DNA from: an uncultured Collinsella sp.
Lineage (GTDB): Bacteria > Actinomycetota > Coriobacteriia > Coriobacteriales > Coriobacteriaceae
DNA length: 23,597 nucleotides
Direction: 5' to 3'
NCBI GenBank assembly: GCA_958445065.1
Contig: CAUCQW010000031.1
Span: 1-23,597 of the forward strand
In this document: in pieces, positions 1 through 8,000 of the stretch
How the letters are laid out: each line of letters starts with the position of its first letter
Numbering within the stretch: position 1 is the stretch's first letter
Notes under the pieces: model-generated
Database searches by the model: none
The model's input: the letters and a program-made list of their open reading frames with translations, nothing else
Told to the model about the DNA's origin: nothing
Position numbers and translations under genes: made by a program

Positions 1-53
1 AAGAGCGTTGCTGCCTAGGCTAGCCCCTTGTCACACAAACTACCGAAGCCTCA
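1..53. repeat. Left arm of 53-bp perfect terminal inverted repeat (candidate att site)
   Basis: Positions 1-53 are the exact reverse complement of 23543-23595; identity stops sharply at 54. The arm contains nested short palindromes (GCCTAGGC at 13-20, GCTAGC at 19-24). On the minus strand it encodes the same C-terminal residues and stop as the integrase at the other end of the window, but the sequence from 54 onward is unrelated to the integrase. It is therefore an attachment-like site without an adjoining integrase body. It could be an unoccupied or recombined att site, one arm of an invertible segment, or the edge of another element copy. Confidence 0.9.
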
Positions 54-93
54 GATATCTTAGTCTTATTCTATGACAGTTTTTGTCTCATTA

Positions 94-106
94 CCGATGA
101 AATCGG
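94..106 (-). terminator. Weak hairpin downstream of the M20 peptidase gene
   Basis: CCGAT (94-98) pairs with ATCGG (102-106) across a 3-nt loop, 21 bases past the peptidase stop. A second small stem, GACA/TGTC (75-78/84-87), lies further downstream. There is no clear U tract, so termination here is only a possibility. The rest of 54-126 shows no gene. Confidence 0.25.
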
Positions 107-126
107 CTCAGTCCCTTTGTCGCATG

Positions 127-1554
127 CTAGAGCGTGTGGAGCAGGGCGATGAGGAAGCGGATGCCTTGGAGGTAGGCGCGACGGGTGATGCGCTCGTTGG
201 TGCCGTGGACGCCGCGGTCGCACTCGTCATCGTCGACCACAAAGGCGGAGAAGCGGATGCACTCGTGGCAAATGCGCTGGTAGTTGGCGGCATCGGTTGC
301 ACCAATCACGGTCGAGGGCACGATGCTCATCGGCTCTTGGCCCACCGCAGACGATCCGTTTTCCTCCGTCGGCTTGGGATCACGGAAATAGCGGGCGGCG
401 ATGGCGCGGACGGCCTCGAGCCCCGGACCGCCCACGCGCGGGGACGGCGAGGGCTCGGAGCTGCCGGGGCCCAGCTCGACCTCGACTCGGCCGGCGAGCC
501 CAGCGGTGGCAACGGCCTCGCGGCAGCAGGCCACGACATCGGCCACGCTCGTACCCTCGAGCATGCGGAAGTTGATATTGACCCACATATCTTGCGGCAT
601 TACGTTGGCACCGGTACTGCCGCCCTCGATTTGCGTGGGCGCACAGGTGGTGGTCACAAGCGGGTACAGCTTTTTGCTGGCAAGGCAGTCGCGCACGATG
701 GCATCCTTGCTGGCAGCAATCTCGTCTGCGGTATAAAGCCCCAGCTCGACGAGCTGCGCGGCAAGCAGATCGGTCACACGCGCCGGCCACTCGATATCGC
801 AAATCGCGGCAATAGCGCGGCTGAGCACTTCGAGCGACGTGCCACCGTAAGGGTTGGAAGAATGCCCGCCCTCGCTCTTCGTCCTGAGCACGATATCGGC
901 ATAGCCCTTCTCGGCAAGATCGGCATGCATAAGCCAACCCTCGCCTGCGCCGTACTCGGCAGCCTCAACGATACGATAGTCGCCCTCGTCAATCAGGTAC
1001 TCAAGCTCAACGCCGCGCTCCTCGAGCACGCGGCCAATGGCACCCGCGCCGCACTGCGTGGTCTCCTCATCCTGGCCAAAGGCCAGCAGCAGGGTTCGTT
1101 CGTGTTGCCAGCCGTGCGCCAGCGCATACTCAACGGCCTCCAGGATGCCTGCGACCTGGTCTTTCATATCGATGGCGCCGCGACCCCAAATATAGGTGTC
1201 GTCCACGTGCCCGCTAAAGGGATTGTGCGTCCAGTCTGTCTCGGTGCCCGGCACCACGGGAACCACGTCCATGTGGCCCATGAGCATGACGGGTTTGAGG
1301 GCAGGGTCGGAACCGCTAAGCGTCACCAATAGCGAATGGTCGATAAGCTCGACCTCGCCCGCCGCGAACACGCGCGGCCAGGCCTGCTGCATATACGCGC
1401 GCAGGTCGTCGAACGGCCGCCAGTTCACCGCCTCGGCATCCATACTCGAAATGGTCGGAAACGACAGCACACGGCCCAGGCGCTCGCACGCACCAGCCTC
1501 GTCTATATCGGCAAAATCATCCTCATGCGCAAAGAAGCGCCAAACCTCGGCCAT
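127..1554 (-). CDS. M20 family zinc metallopeptidase (carboxypeptidase/dipeptidase-like)
   Basis: This 475-residue protein is a cytoplasmic di-zinc hydrolase of the M20/PM20D1-like group, which releases amino acids from dipeptides or N-acyl amino acids. Visible ligand and catalytic motifs are GHMDVVPV (H94, D96), GRGAIDMK (bridging D129), the general-base pair E163-E164 in QDEET, DEGD (around 189-192) and a C-terminal HEC motif. The reading frame extends upstream to 1608, but the ATG at 1554 is preferred because AAAGGA sits just before it and family proteins begin about here. It lies 72 bp downstream of an amino-acid ABC importer on the same strand and is probably co-transcribed, suggesting it processes imported peptides or conjugates. 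The exact substrate cannot be read from the sequence. Confidence 0.9.
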   Translation of the reverse strand: MAEVWRFFAHEDDFADIDEAGACERLGRVLSFPTISSMDAEAVNWRPFDDLRAYMQQAWPRVFAAGEVELIDHSLLVTLSGSDPALKPVMLMGHMDVVPVVPGTETDWTHNPFSGHVDDTYIWGRGAIDMKDQVAGILEAVEYALAHGWQHERTLLLAFGQDEETTQCGAGAIGRVLEERGVELEYLIDEGDYRIVEAAEYGAGEGWLMHADLAEKGYADIVLRTKSEGGHSSNPYGGTSLEVLSRAIAAICDIEWPARVTDLLAAQLVELGLYTADEIAASKDAIVRDCLASKKLYPLVTTTCAPTQIEGGSTGANVMPQDMWVNINFRMLEGTSVADVVACCREAVATAGLAGRVEVELGPGSSEPSPSPRVGGPGLEAVRAIAARYFRDPKPTEENGSSAVGQEPMSIVPSTVIGATDAANYQRICHECIRFSAFVVDDDECDRGVHGTNERITRRAYLQGIRFLIALLHTL

Positions 1555-1578
1555 GACATCCTTTCGATTGTGATGACG

Positions 1579-1603
1579 AGGGCCGCCCCACCGGAGCGGC
1601 CCT
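1579..1603 (-). other. Intercistronic hairpin between ABC ATPase and M20 peptidase
   Basis: AGGGCCGC (1579-1586) pairs with GCGGCCCT (1596-1603). It lies in the 72-bp gap after the ATPase stop and before the peptidase start. No U tract follows on the minus strand, so it is more likely an attenuating or mRNA-end-stabilising stem than a full terminator. Confidence 0.4.
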
Positions 1604-1626
1604 GCCACATAAGCGTTTGCGATCGG

Positions 1627-2412
1627 TTATTTGTCCTCGAGATAGCGCGAGAGGAACTCGCGGGTGCGCTGGTGTTTGGGGTTGCCGAAGAGCTCGGCCG
1701 GTGCCGCATCCTCGAGCACCACGCCCTTGTCCATAAAGATCACGCGGTCGGACACCGTGCGGGCAAAGGCCATCTCGTGCGTGACGACGACCATGGTCAT
1801 GCCGTCGGCAGCGAGCTTGCGCATGACCTCGAGCACCTCTCCCACGATCTCGGGGTCGAGTGCGGAGGTCGGCTCGTCGAACAACATGATCTGCGGATTC
1901 ATGCACAGGGCACGGGCGATGGCCACGCGCTGTTTTTGACCACCGGACAGGCGGCCCACGGCGGCGTGCGCGAACTTTTCGAGCCCCACGCTCGTCAGAT
2001 GCTCCATCGCGACCTTCTCGGCCTCGGCCTTGCTCATCTTTTTGAGCATGACGGGCGCGAGCGTGCAGTTGTCGAGCACATCCATGTTGTTGAACAGGTT
2101 AAATCCCTGGAACACCATGCCGATGTCCTCGCGCAGCTTGTTGATGTTGCAGCGCTCGGCCGTGAGGTCCTGGCCATGGAACCAGATATGGCCCGCGTCC
2201 GGGGTCTCGAGCAGGTTGAGGCAGCGCAGGAAGGTCGACTTACCCGAACCCGAGGCGCCGATGATGGTGACGACCTCGCCGGGATTAACGGACAGGTCGA
2301 TGCCCTTGAGCACCTCGAGCGAGCCGAAGCTCTTGCGCAGGCCCTCGACGCGGATAAGCGGCTCATTTGTCTGTGCGGCGGCCGCAACGCCGGTAGTGGC
2401 GGTATCTGCCAT
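1627..2412 (-). CDS. Polar amino acid ABC transporter, ATP-binding protein (GlnQ type)
   Basis: This 261-residue cytoplasmic ATPase powers a polar-amino-acid (PAAT family) importer. Motifs are in canonical order: Walker A GASGSGKS (52-59), Q-loop glutamine near 102, signature LSGGQ (155-159), Walker B IMLFDE (175-180), D-loop SALD and switch histidine in THEM (about 212). The open frame runs back to 2487 inside the permease gene, but the ATG at 2412 has a GAGGAG ribosome binding site seven bases upstream, giving the usual family length. It sits 22 bp after the permease stop and is evidently translated from the same mRNA. The specific amino acid is not determinable. Confidence 0.95.
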   Translation of the reverse strand: MADTATTGVAAAAQTNEPLIRVEGLRKSFGSLEVLKGIDLSVNPGEVVTIIGASGSGKSTFLRCLNLLETPDAGHIWFHGQDLTAERCNINKLREDIGMVFQGFNLFNNMDVLDNCTLAPVMLKKMSKAEAEKVAMEHLTSVGLEKFAHAAVGRLSGGQKQRVAIARALCMNPQIMLFDEPTSALDPEIVGEVLEVMRKLAADGMTMVVVTHEMAFARTVSDRVIFMDKGVVLEDAAPAELFGNPKHQRTREFLSRYLEDK

Positions 2413-2434
2413 GATGATTCTCCTCGTCTTGAGC

Positions 2435-3583
2435 CTAGTTAGAGCTGGGCAGCGTTGCCGGGGCCTCGGCGCCGAGTTTTTTGCCAAAGGCCTCGAGCAG
2501 GCGGCTCGCCACGAGCGTCAGGATCAGGTAGACCACGAGCGCCACGCAGTAGACCTCCATCTGGCGGTAGTACACGCCGGCGACAGTGGTGGTGGCGTAC
2601 ATGAGGTCGAACACGCCGATGACCGAGAGCACCGACGAGTCCTTGATGTTGATGATGAGCTCGTTGGTGAGCGCCGGAATCGCGTTTTTAATGCCCTGGG
2701 GGAACACGACCTTGCGCATGGCCTGCCACTGCGACAGACCCAGCGAGCGCGCCGCCTCGGCCTGGCCGGGATCGATGGACTCGATGCCGCCACGCAGGAC
2801 CTCCATCATATAGGCGGTAGAGTTGAGCGAGATGGTGACGAGGCCGGCAGTGAAGGTACTCCAAATCTGGTTGGCCTGGGCGGTCTCGAAGCCCATGCCG
2901 CGCAAAACAGTGAAGCCCGCGTAATAGATGAGCAGGCCCTGGACCATCATGGGCGTGCCGCGCACGATGGTGGAGTAGATGGTCGCAAAGCCGCGGCCGA
3001 TACTCTTAAAGAAGCGTACCAGGTCGTTGTCCACGCGGTCGAACGTCTGGGTGCGCAAGAACACAAAGAGCAGCGCCAGGAAAAAGGCGATGACGGTACC
3101 GAAGGTCGCAAGTGCGATGGTGATCTCGATGCCGCGGATAAAGAAGTCGCCGCTCTTGTAGGTCATGTAGACCAGGCTCGACAAAAAGTCGCTGGGGTTG
3201 GAGTCCGAGACAATGCTCACCTGCACCAGGTCGATAAACGACATGACGCAGCGGTCGACAAAGAAGATCGCCGCAATAGCAACGACGACATAGCTGCCCA
3301 GGCGCGCGCCGCGACGGAAGCGCTCGGAAGCAAACGGCGACGTTTCGCGATAGTCGTTCCAGTGCATGAGTTTGGTGACCAGCGCCGCCGCCGATACGAC
3401 AATCCAAGCCCACAGAATCGCCCAGAGACAGTCCTGGAACACGCCCGTGGGCGCCAAGAAGCTCAGCGGCGTGGGGTTGCGCTGACTAAACGCCAGACCG
3501 AGCGCCGCGATGGCGCTCGTGCCTAGATACACATAACGGTGGTCGGCCTTGATAAAGGAGGCCAGACGATTGATAGCTTTCAT
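2435..3583 (-). CDS. Polar amino acid ABC transporter, permease with extended N-terminus
   Basis: This 382-residue membrane protein is an inner-membrane permease of the HisM/GlnP type. The C-terminal two thirds contain the conserved cytoplasmic EAA loop that docks the ATPase ([22 protein letters not shown], beginning at residue 286). Typical PAAT permeases are about 220 residues; this one has roughly 120-150 extra N-terminal residues with several hydrophobic segments (about 18-33, 52-72, 97-120) before the permease domain starting near residue 150. The ATG at 3583 is followed by a lysine-rich start and preceded by a GGAGG-type site. It lies between the binding-protein and ATPase genes with short gaps, so one transporter is encoded here. 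Confidence 0.93.
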   Translation of the reverse strand: MKAINRLASFIKADHRYVYLGTSAIAALGLAFSQRNPTPLSFLAPTGVFQDCLWAILWAWIVVSAAALVTKLMHWNDYRETSPFASERFRRGARLGSYVVVAIAAIFFVDRCVMSFIDLVQVSIVSDSNPSDFLSSLVYMTYKSGDFFIRGIEITIALATFGTVIAFFLALLFVFLRTQTFDRVDNDLVRFFKSIGRGFATIYSTIVRGTPMMVQGLLIYYAGFTVLRGMGFETAQANQIWSTFTAGLVTISLNSTAYMMEVLRGGIESIDPGQAEAARSLGLSQWQAMRKVVFPQGIKNAIPALTNELIINIKDSSVLSVIGVFDLMYATTTVAGVYYRQMEVYCVALVVYLILTLVASRLLEAFGKKLGAEAPATLPSSN

Positions 3584-3592
3584 GCTGCCTCC

Positions 3593-4414
3593 CTATGCCG
3601 GCTGACGGTCGAGGCACGCGTCCCACATCTGGTCGCGTTCCTCTTGGCTAACGCCCTTGAGCGTCTTATCGATAAGTTTGAGCAGCTTGTCCGAGCCCTT
3701 GCGGCAGCCGACGTTTGACGTGACCTCCTGCTTAAAGCCCTCGCCCTCCGCAAAGCGAATGGGCACAATGCCCGGGTTTTGGGCCATATAGCCCTTCTCG
3801 TTTTCGGTGTTGTAGGTCACGGCGTCGCAGGTGCCCTGCAGCAGGTTCGAAAACACCGTGGGCACCGAATCGACCGGATTCTTGTGAACGACGCCCGGGA
3901 TCTCGTCGATGACGGTGTCGAGCATCGTGTCCTTTTGGCCGAGCACCGTGGCGCCGCTAAAGTCGCTGAGCTTGGTCGCGCTTTGGTAGGGCGAGCCCTC
4001 TTTTACGAACAGGCCAAAGTAGCCGATAAAGTACGGATCGGAAAAACCGACGGACTCCTCGCGCTCGGGCGTGGCGCTCATGCCGGCAATAATGAGGTCG
4101 ATCTGGCCGTTGTTGAGCGAATCGATAAGGCCCGAGAAGCTCTGCTTGACGGCAACGGGCTCGCCGCCGAGGGCCTTGCAGAGAATCTTTGCGATCTGCA
4201 CATCGTAGCCATCGGCGTAAGCGCCCTGCACGTTGTCGATGGGGATGGTGTACTCGCTGGCCTCGGAGACCTGCCAGTTGTATGGGGCGTAGGCCGCCTC
4301 CATGCCAATGCGGATCTTGTCCTTGCCGATCACGGAATCGGACAGGTCGTCGCGACCGCCGCCCAGAGCGAACAAGTTGGCATGAAAAAGGCAAGGCGTA
4401 GACCTTCTGGTCAT
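3593..4414 (-). CDS. Amino acid ABC transporter substrate-binding protein with abnormal 5' end
   Basis: The body is a type II periplasmic-binding-protein fold of the SBP_bac_3 family, beginning at KDKIRIGMEAAYAPYNW and running through the usual ligand-binding elements (GYDVQIAKIL, DLIIAGMSATPERE, FSDPYF). It would capture an amino acid outside the membrane and hand it to the adjacent permease. The N-terminus is anomalous. Neither the ATG at 4414 nor the in-frame TTG at 4435 gives a hydrophobic signal or a lipobox cysteine; the start reads MTRRSTPCLFHANLFALGGG, where a lipoprotein leader ending near a Cys-Gly would be expected. This start lies inside a 41-bp imperfect inverted repeat and has no good ribosome binding site. 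I infer that the original leader was replaced by a rearrangement. The protein may be unexported, so this could be a pseudogene. Confidence 0.8.
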   Translation of the reverse strand: MTRRSTPCLFHANLFALGGGRDDLSDSVIGKDKIRIGMEAAYAPYNWQVSEASEYTIPIDNVQGAYADGYDVQIAKILCKALGGEPVAVKQSFSGLIDSLNNGQIDLIIAGMSATPEREESVGFSDPYFIGYFGLFVKEGSPYQSATKLSDFSGATVLGQKDTMLDTVIDEIPGVVHKNPVDSVPTVFSNLLQGTCDAVTYNTENEKGYMAQNPGIVPIRFAEGEGFKQEVTSNVGCRKGSDKLLKLIDKTLKGVSQEERDQMWDACLDRQPA

Positions 4415-4455
4415 GCCTTGCCTTTTGAATGACAAATTGTTCGCTCTGGGTGGCG
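4357..4455. repeat. 41-bp imperfect inverted repeat with intrinsic-terminator core
   Basis: Arms 4357-4397 and 4415-4455 match at about 36 of 41 positions around a 17-nt loop that itself contains GACC/GGTC. The inner 12 bp (AAAAGGCAAGGC at 4386-4397 and GCCTTGCCTTTT at 4415-4426) are perfect and end in T runs on both strands, so the core looks like a bidirectional intrinsic terminator. It overlaps the first codons of the binding-protein gene, which is unusual for a terminator. Confidence 0.8.
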
Positions 4456-4471
4456 CGCAGCGTCGACCGGC

Positions 4472-4493
4472 CCGCCGTTCGCTAGAACGGCGG
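4472..4493 (-). terminator. Hairpin downstream of aldose 1-epimerase gene
   Basis: CCGCCGTTC (4472-4480) pairs perfectly with GAACGGCGG (4485-4493) across a 4-nt loop, beginning 6 bases beyond the epimerase stop on the minus strand. No U tract follows, but the U-rich inverted repeat at 4357-4455 lies just downstream and could complete termination. Confidence 0.55.
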
Positions 4494-4498
4494 AACCT

Positions 4499-5392
4499 CT
4501 AGAGCAGGGTAACGCTAAAGGAGCGCTCGTCGGTGGCGCCGGGGGCCACGACGATGGTGTTGACCTTGTGCTCAAAGACGTCGTCCTCGGTGTCCATGGT
4601 GGTGTGACCGGTCCAAGGCTCAAGCGCCACAAACGGGGCGTCGTTGGCGGCAGACCACACGCCGATGTACTTAAAGCCCTCAAAGTCGATCTTGACGCCG
4701 TGACCAGACTTGCAACCGCGCAGCGTGAGCGTGGAGCCCGGGGTATCGGTGAACATGATGGCGTCGTTATCGAAGCTGCGGTGCGTGATGGGCAGCACGT
4801 CCGAGTTATCGGGGGCCTTGTAGCTGCCCTCGAACGTCATAAGGCCATCGGGCGTGATGACGGGGGCCTCGTTAGTCCAGGCCTCGGTAAACGCCAGCTC
4901 GTAATCCTCGAACGCCTCGTCCTCGGCACCGGGGGCGGGCACGTTAAATGCGGGGTGGCCGCCCACCGAGAACGGCAGGTCCATGTCGCCGGTGTTGGTG
5001 ACGGCAAAGGTCTGCGTGAGGGTGGCGTCGCCGGTCAGGGCATAGGTCATGTTGAGCTTAAAGTGGAACGGGAACGCCTTGAGCGACTCGGGCGTGTCGG
5101 TAATCTCGTAGGTGACAGACGAGCCATCCTCAGAGACCTCGACCAGCTTGTGCTCGACAATGCGCGCGAGTCCGTGGCGCGGCATCTCGCAGGTGCCGGC
5201 CGCAGACGTTGCCGTGTTGTTGCGCAGCGAGCCCACAATGGGGAACAGGATGGGCGCATGCTTGCCCCAAAAGGCGGGGTCGCCCTGCCACAGATACTCG
5301 TTGCCGTCGAGAGCAAGGCTCGTGAGCTGGGCTCCCATGGAATCGATGGCCGCGGTGAGGCCGCCGCGCTTGATGGTAGTGACGGTGGACAT
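4499..5392 (-). CDS. Aldose 1-epimerase family protein (LacX/GalM-like)
   Basis: This 297-residue protein belongs to the aldose 1-epimerase/LacX-like group of cytoplasmic sugar mutarotases, which interconvert alpha and beta anomers of hexoses or hexose phosphates. Visible conserved elements are PRHGLAR (H73), SVGGHPAFN (H146) and, near the C-terminus, PFVALEPWTG, whose glutamate would be the general base. The ATG at 5392 is chosen because GGAGGAAG lies seven bases upstream; the frame extends eight codons further. It appears monocistronic, with an inverted repeat in its upstream region and a hairpin after the stop. Its substrate is unknown; it may serve the sugar systems elsewhere in the window, but it is not in an operon with them. 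Confidence 0.9.
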   Translation of the reverse strand: MSTVTTIKRGGLTAAIDSMGAQLTSLALDGNEYLWQGDPAFWGKHAPILFPIVGSLRNNTATSAAGTCEMPRHGLARIVEHKLVEVSEDGSSVTYEITDTPESLKAFPFHFKLNMTYALTGDATLTQTFAVTNTGDMDLPFSVGGHPAFNVPAPGAEDEAFEDYELAFTEAWTNEAPVITPDGLMTFEGSYKAPDNSDVLPITHRSFDNDAIMFTDTPGSTLTLRGCKSGHGVKIDFEGFKYIGVWSAANDAPFVALEPWTGHTTMDTEDDVFEHKVNTIVVAPGATDERSFSVTLL

Positions 5393-5412
5393 GCTACTTC
5401 CTCCAAAAATAA

Positions 5413-5435
5413 ACAATAGTGTCGAGGGCTATTGT
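5413..5435 (-). promoter_or_regulatory. Operator-like inverted repeat upstream of the epimerase gene
   Basis: ACAATAG (5413-5419) and CTATTGT (5429-5435) form a perfect 7-bp inverted repeat with a 9-bp spacer, 21-43 bp upstream of the start codon and just 5' of the ribosome binding site. It could bind a regulator or form a 5' untranslated hairpin. No regulator can be assigned. Confidence 0.35.
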
Positions 5436-5505
5436 CCCACTCTTGGCGGCGGGACGGGACGGCAGGCGATTATTGAGTAGCCATAGCGGAATGAGCGGCA
5501 AACGC

Positions 5506-6375
5506 CTACTGGGTATCCACGTAAAGGTCGAACCCGCCCTGCGGCGTGGTGTCGACCGTATCGGGCGCCTGCGAGTTAAAGCTCACGGGAACCATGCGCT
5601 TTGAGGCGCGGAAACGCGTACCGTCGGTGGCGACGGGCGGCTCATCGACCGTGAGCTCGTAGTCACCAGGCTTGAGCTCGATACCGTCACCTTCGGAATT
5701 GACGTATTGGTACTCGTCGACCGCTTGCCCCTTGAGCGTGCGACCCACAATATGGACGAGCATCTGGCTGTCGCCGCGCGCAGTGTCCCACGTCGCGCCG
5801 TCCTTGACCTCGACCGACACATGTACCGAGCGCGTGCGGCCGAGCGATTGCTCGACAGACATCTCGACCTTGGCGGCGTCTCTTCGCTGTTGTTCAACAT
5901 GGCTCCAAACGCTACCAATTACCGAGCATGCGATAACGCCGGCCATAAAGGCGATAAGGATGGGGCCGAGCGGCGAGCGACGTCCCGCATCTTCCTCGTG
6001 AGACAGATTGGGGCGACGTGTGGGCGCGAGCGCCTGGGCACCCTGCGAGGGCACGTCGAGAATGCTGAAGGATGCCGTGCTGTCGGGGTCGATGGTGTGG
6101 CGCGGCTGCGGGGTCTTTGCCGGCGAGATCGACATGTCGGCTGGCTCGCCGAGCGTGGCCGTAGCATCGGCTTTGGCCTCGTCTGCCTCGGCCTGGGCCC
6201 AAGCTTGTTCGAAGGTCAGGGGCTCGACGGGGTCGAGGGCGGCGTCCGAATCGGCGGCGACGTCGTTGCCGGTCTCGTCCTCGTCGCTCGACACGTCACG
6301 CGGCATGGGCTCGTCCCACTCCTCGTCCGGAGCCTCACCCTCGCTATACCACCATTCAAAGTTATCGATATCCAT
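5506..6375 (-). CDS. Acidic single-pass membrane protein of unknown function
   Basis: I do not recognise this 289-residue protein. It has a long, very acidic, low-complexity N-terminal half (about 1-130, starting MDIDNFEWWYSEGEAPDEEW), one hydrophobic segment (about 136-157) flanked by an Arg-Arg on the N side, and a C-terminal domain of about 130 residues with beta-rich character (VHVSVEVKDG, GDYELTVDEPP). The arrangement predicts a cytoplasmic acidic tail and an extracytoplasmic domain. The ATG at 6375 is the first in frame, with AAGGGG about eight bases upstream beside a GGGGCGCCCC palindrome. It is not clearly in an operon with the epimerase, 113 bp away. Such proteins are common in Actinobacteria; a cell-envelope role is only a guess. 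Confidence 0.75.
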   Translation of the reverse strand: MDIDNFEWWYSEGEAPDEEWDEPMPRDVSSDEDETGNDVAADSDAALDPVEPLTFEQAWAQAEADEAKADATATLGEPADMSISPAKTPQPRHTIDPDSTASFSILDVPSQGAQALAPTRRPNLSHEEDAGRRSPLGPILIAFMAGVIACSVIGSVWSHVEQQRRDAAKVEMSVEQSLGRTRSVHVSVEVKDGATWDTARGDSQMLVHIVGRTLKGQAVDEYQYVNSEGDGIELKPGDYELTVDEPPVATDGTRFRASKRMVPVSFNSQAPDTVDTTPQGGFDLYVDTQ

Positions 6376-6460
6376 ACGGGGCGCCCCTTAGGCCTCGCAA
6401 ATAAACACTCGCTAGTCTTATACCCCCAGACGGCACGGCAGCTCGCCGGCACAGATAGGA

Positions 6461-6525
6461 AAACCATCACAACATTCGACGTTTTTCCTCGATTTCGAGA
6501 TTTTCGCCGAATGTTGTGACGGTTT
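6461..6525. repeat. Intergenic inverted repeat, 18-bp arms
   Basis: AAACCATCACAACATTCG (6461-6478) pairs with 6508-6525 with one mismatch. The interior contains a second perfect palindrome, CTCGATTTCGAG (6488-6499). The structure lies between divergent genes and resembles a dispersed REP-like palindrome rather than a terminator, because the loop is long and structured. Confidence 0.75.
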
Positions 6526-6546
6526 GGGCGACCGGCCGGCAGCGCA

Positions 6547-6577
6547 ATGTGACAAAGAGACTGTCCCTTTGTCACAT
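6547..6577. repeat. 31-bp near-perfect palindrome (TGTGACAAAG family)
   Basis: ATGTGACAAAG on the left mirrors CTTTGTCACAT on the right around a single central base, with one mismatched pair in 15. It lies 59 bp upstream of the MFS start, so it could be an operator or a dispersed repeat. Related strings (CCYTTGTCRCA) occur at 27-37 in the terminal repeat and at 113-124. Confidence 0.7.
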
Positions 6578-6635
6578 TCTGCTAGAGTTGCAGGGATTGA
6601 ATCTCGCTTATTCATGCGACATTGGAGTGACAACC

Positions 6636-7865
6636 TTGACCGCCGCAACCACGCCTAAAAGTAAGTCAACCGCCGCCGCGCTCTCCCCTGCGCGCACCAA
6701 GCTCTGCCTGGCGCTGCTCGTGCTGTTGGGATTCTCGCTCGGCTGCTCCGAGTTCGTGGTCATCGGCATCGAAAGCGACTTGGCAACGGAACTCGGCGTA
6801 TCGCTTGCCACCGCAGGCCAACTTATTAGCGTGTTTGCGCTTGTCTACGCCATCGCGACGCCAGTGCTTGCGCTCAGCACGGGGCGTTTTCGCCGCTACC
6901 AGCTGCTCGTGTGCTACAGCATCGTCTTTGTGCTCGGCAATTTGGTTATGGCGCTGGCGCCCAACTTTCAAGTGCTGTTTATCTCGCGTATTGTCCTGGG
7001 CTCCGTCTCGGGTGCGCTGCTCGCCGTGGGCGTAACGTACATCCCTGAGCTGCTGTCCCCGCAGCAGACCTCACTCGCCATCTCGGTAGTGTACGGCGCG
7101 TTTTCCGTGGCAATGGTCTTTGTCACTTCGATCGGCAAGTTTGTGGCCGACACGCTCGACTGGCACGTGGCCATGTACGGCACGCTGACCTTTGCCGTTC
7201 TGATCTGCGGAGCGCTCGTGGCGTTTATGCCGCGCGCTGGGCAAACCGACGAGCCCGCCACTTTTCGCGAACAGGCGGGTCTACTACGCGAGCCGAGCAT
7301 CATCACCGGCATGCTCATCTTTTTGTTTGGCGTGGGGTCGGTCTACGTTTTTTACGGCTACGTGACGCCTTATCTTGAGCAGGTGCTGGGCATGGGCACG
7401 GTCGAAGCCAGTACCACGCTCATGGCCTACGGCGTGTTCTGCCTGATCTCGAACATCCTGGGCGGATGGATCGATGCGCGCTTTGGCATGAAGGCGCTAC
7501 TCGTGACGTTTGTGCTGCAGGCTGCAGCGTTACTCGGGCTGTTTGCCGTGGGCGGCACCATGCCGCTCGCGCTGGTCTTTGTCTTTAGCTTGGCGCTGCT
7601 CATGTACCTGTTCTCGGTGTCATGCATCACGCACTTTATGGACGTGGCACGCAGCCGCCATCCCAAGTCGATGGTGCTCGCGAGTTCGGTTGAGCCCATG
7701 GCGTTTAACGTCGGCATTTCGTTTGGCACCGCGGTAGGCGGCGCCGTTGTGAGCAGCGCTGGCATTGCGTACGTGGGTGCCGTGGGCGCCGCGTTCTCGC
7801 TTGTGGCCTGGGCGCTTACGCTGGTGACGATTAAGTTGGCTCGCTGGGAGCGTCGTCGCGGGTAG
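6636..7865 (+). CDS. Major facilitator superfamily efflux transporter (AraJ/PbuE-like DHA1)
   Basis: This 409-residue integral membrane protein has the 12-helix layout of drug/sugar/purine efflux pumps. The first helix and the motif CSEFVVIGIESDLATELGVS are typical of the AraJ/PbuE/Cmr branch, followed by the TGRFRRYQLL loop between helices 2 and 3 and SRIVLGSVSGALLAVG in helix 4. It would export a small molecule by proton antiport. The start is taken as the TTG at 6636 because GGAG lies eight bases upstream and no ATG follows before the first helix; upstream in-frame sequence runs through palindromic repeats and is unlikely to be coding. The gene stands alone. Its substrate cannot be inferred. 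Confidence 0.9.
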   Translation: MTAATTPKSKSTAAALSPARTKLCLALLVLLGFSLGCSEFVVIGIESDLATELGVSLATAGQLISVFALVYAIATPVLALSTGRFRRYQLLVCYSIVFVLGNLVMALAPNFQVLFISRIVLGSVSGALLAVGVTYIPELLSPQQTSLAISVVYGAFSVAMVFVTSIGKFVADTLDWHVAMYGTLTFAVLICGALVAFMPRAGQTDEPATFREQAGLLREPSIITGMLIFLFGVGSVYVFYGYVTPYLEQVLGMGTVEASTTLMAYGVFCLISNILGGWIDARFGMKALLVTFVLQAAALLGLFAVGGTMPLALVFVFSLALLMYLFSVSCITHFMDVARSRHPKSMVLASSVEPMAFNVGISFGTAVGGAVVSSAGIAYVGAVGAAFSLVAWALTLVTIKLARWERRRG

Positions 7866-8000
7866 CGCAATTGCAGCCAAAAGCCGCAGCACCGCCCACC
7901 ATCTTTTGACCGCCTGGCGTTCGCTCCCGCAGCCATGCAACACGTCGCCCAAGTCAGCATCTTTCCCGGCGCTATTTAACCACGCAAAACGCATCCTGTT

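Noticed and set aside
2030..3526. 498-codon plus-strand open frame opposite the ABC transporter genes
   Set aside because: It lies antisense to two clear transporter genes, has no family motifs and its composition is that of a GC-rich shadow frame. The same applies to the long antisense frames at 73-1332, 8168-9304, 12082-13125 and 14117-15295.
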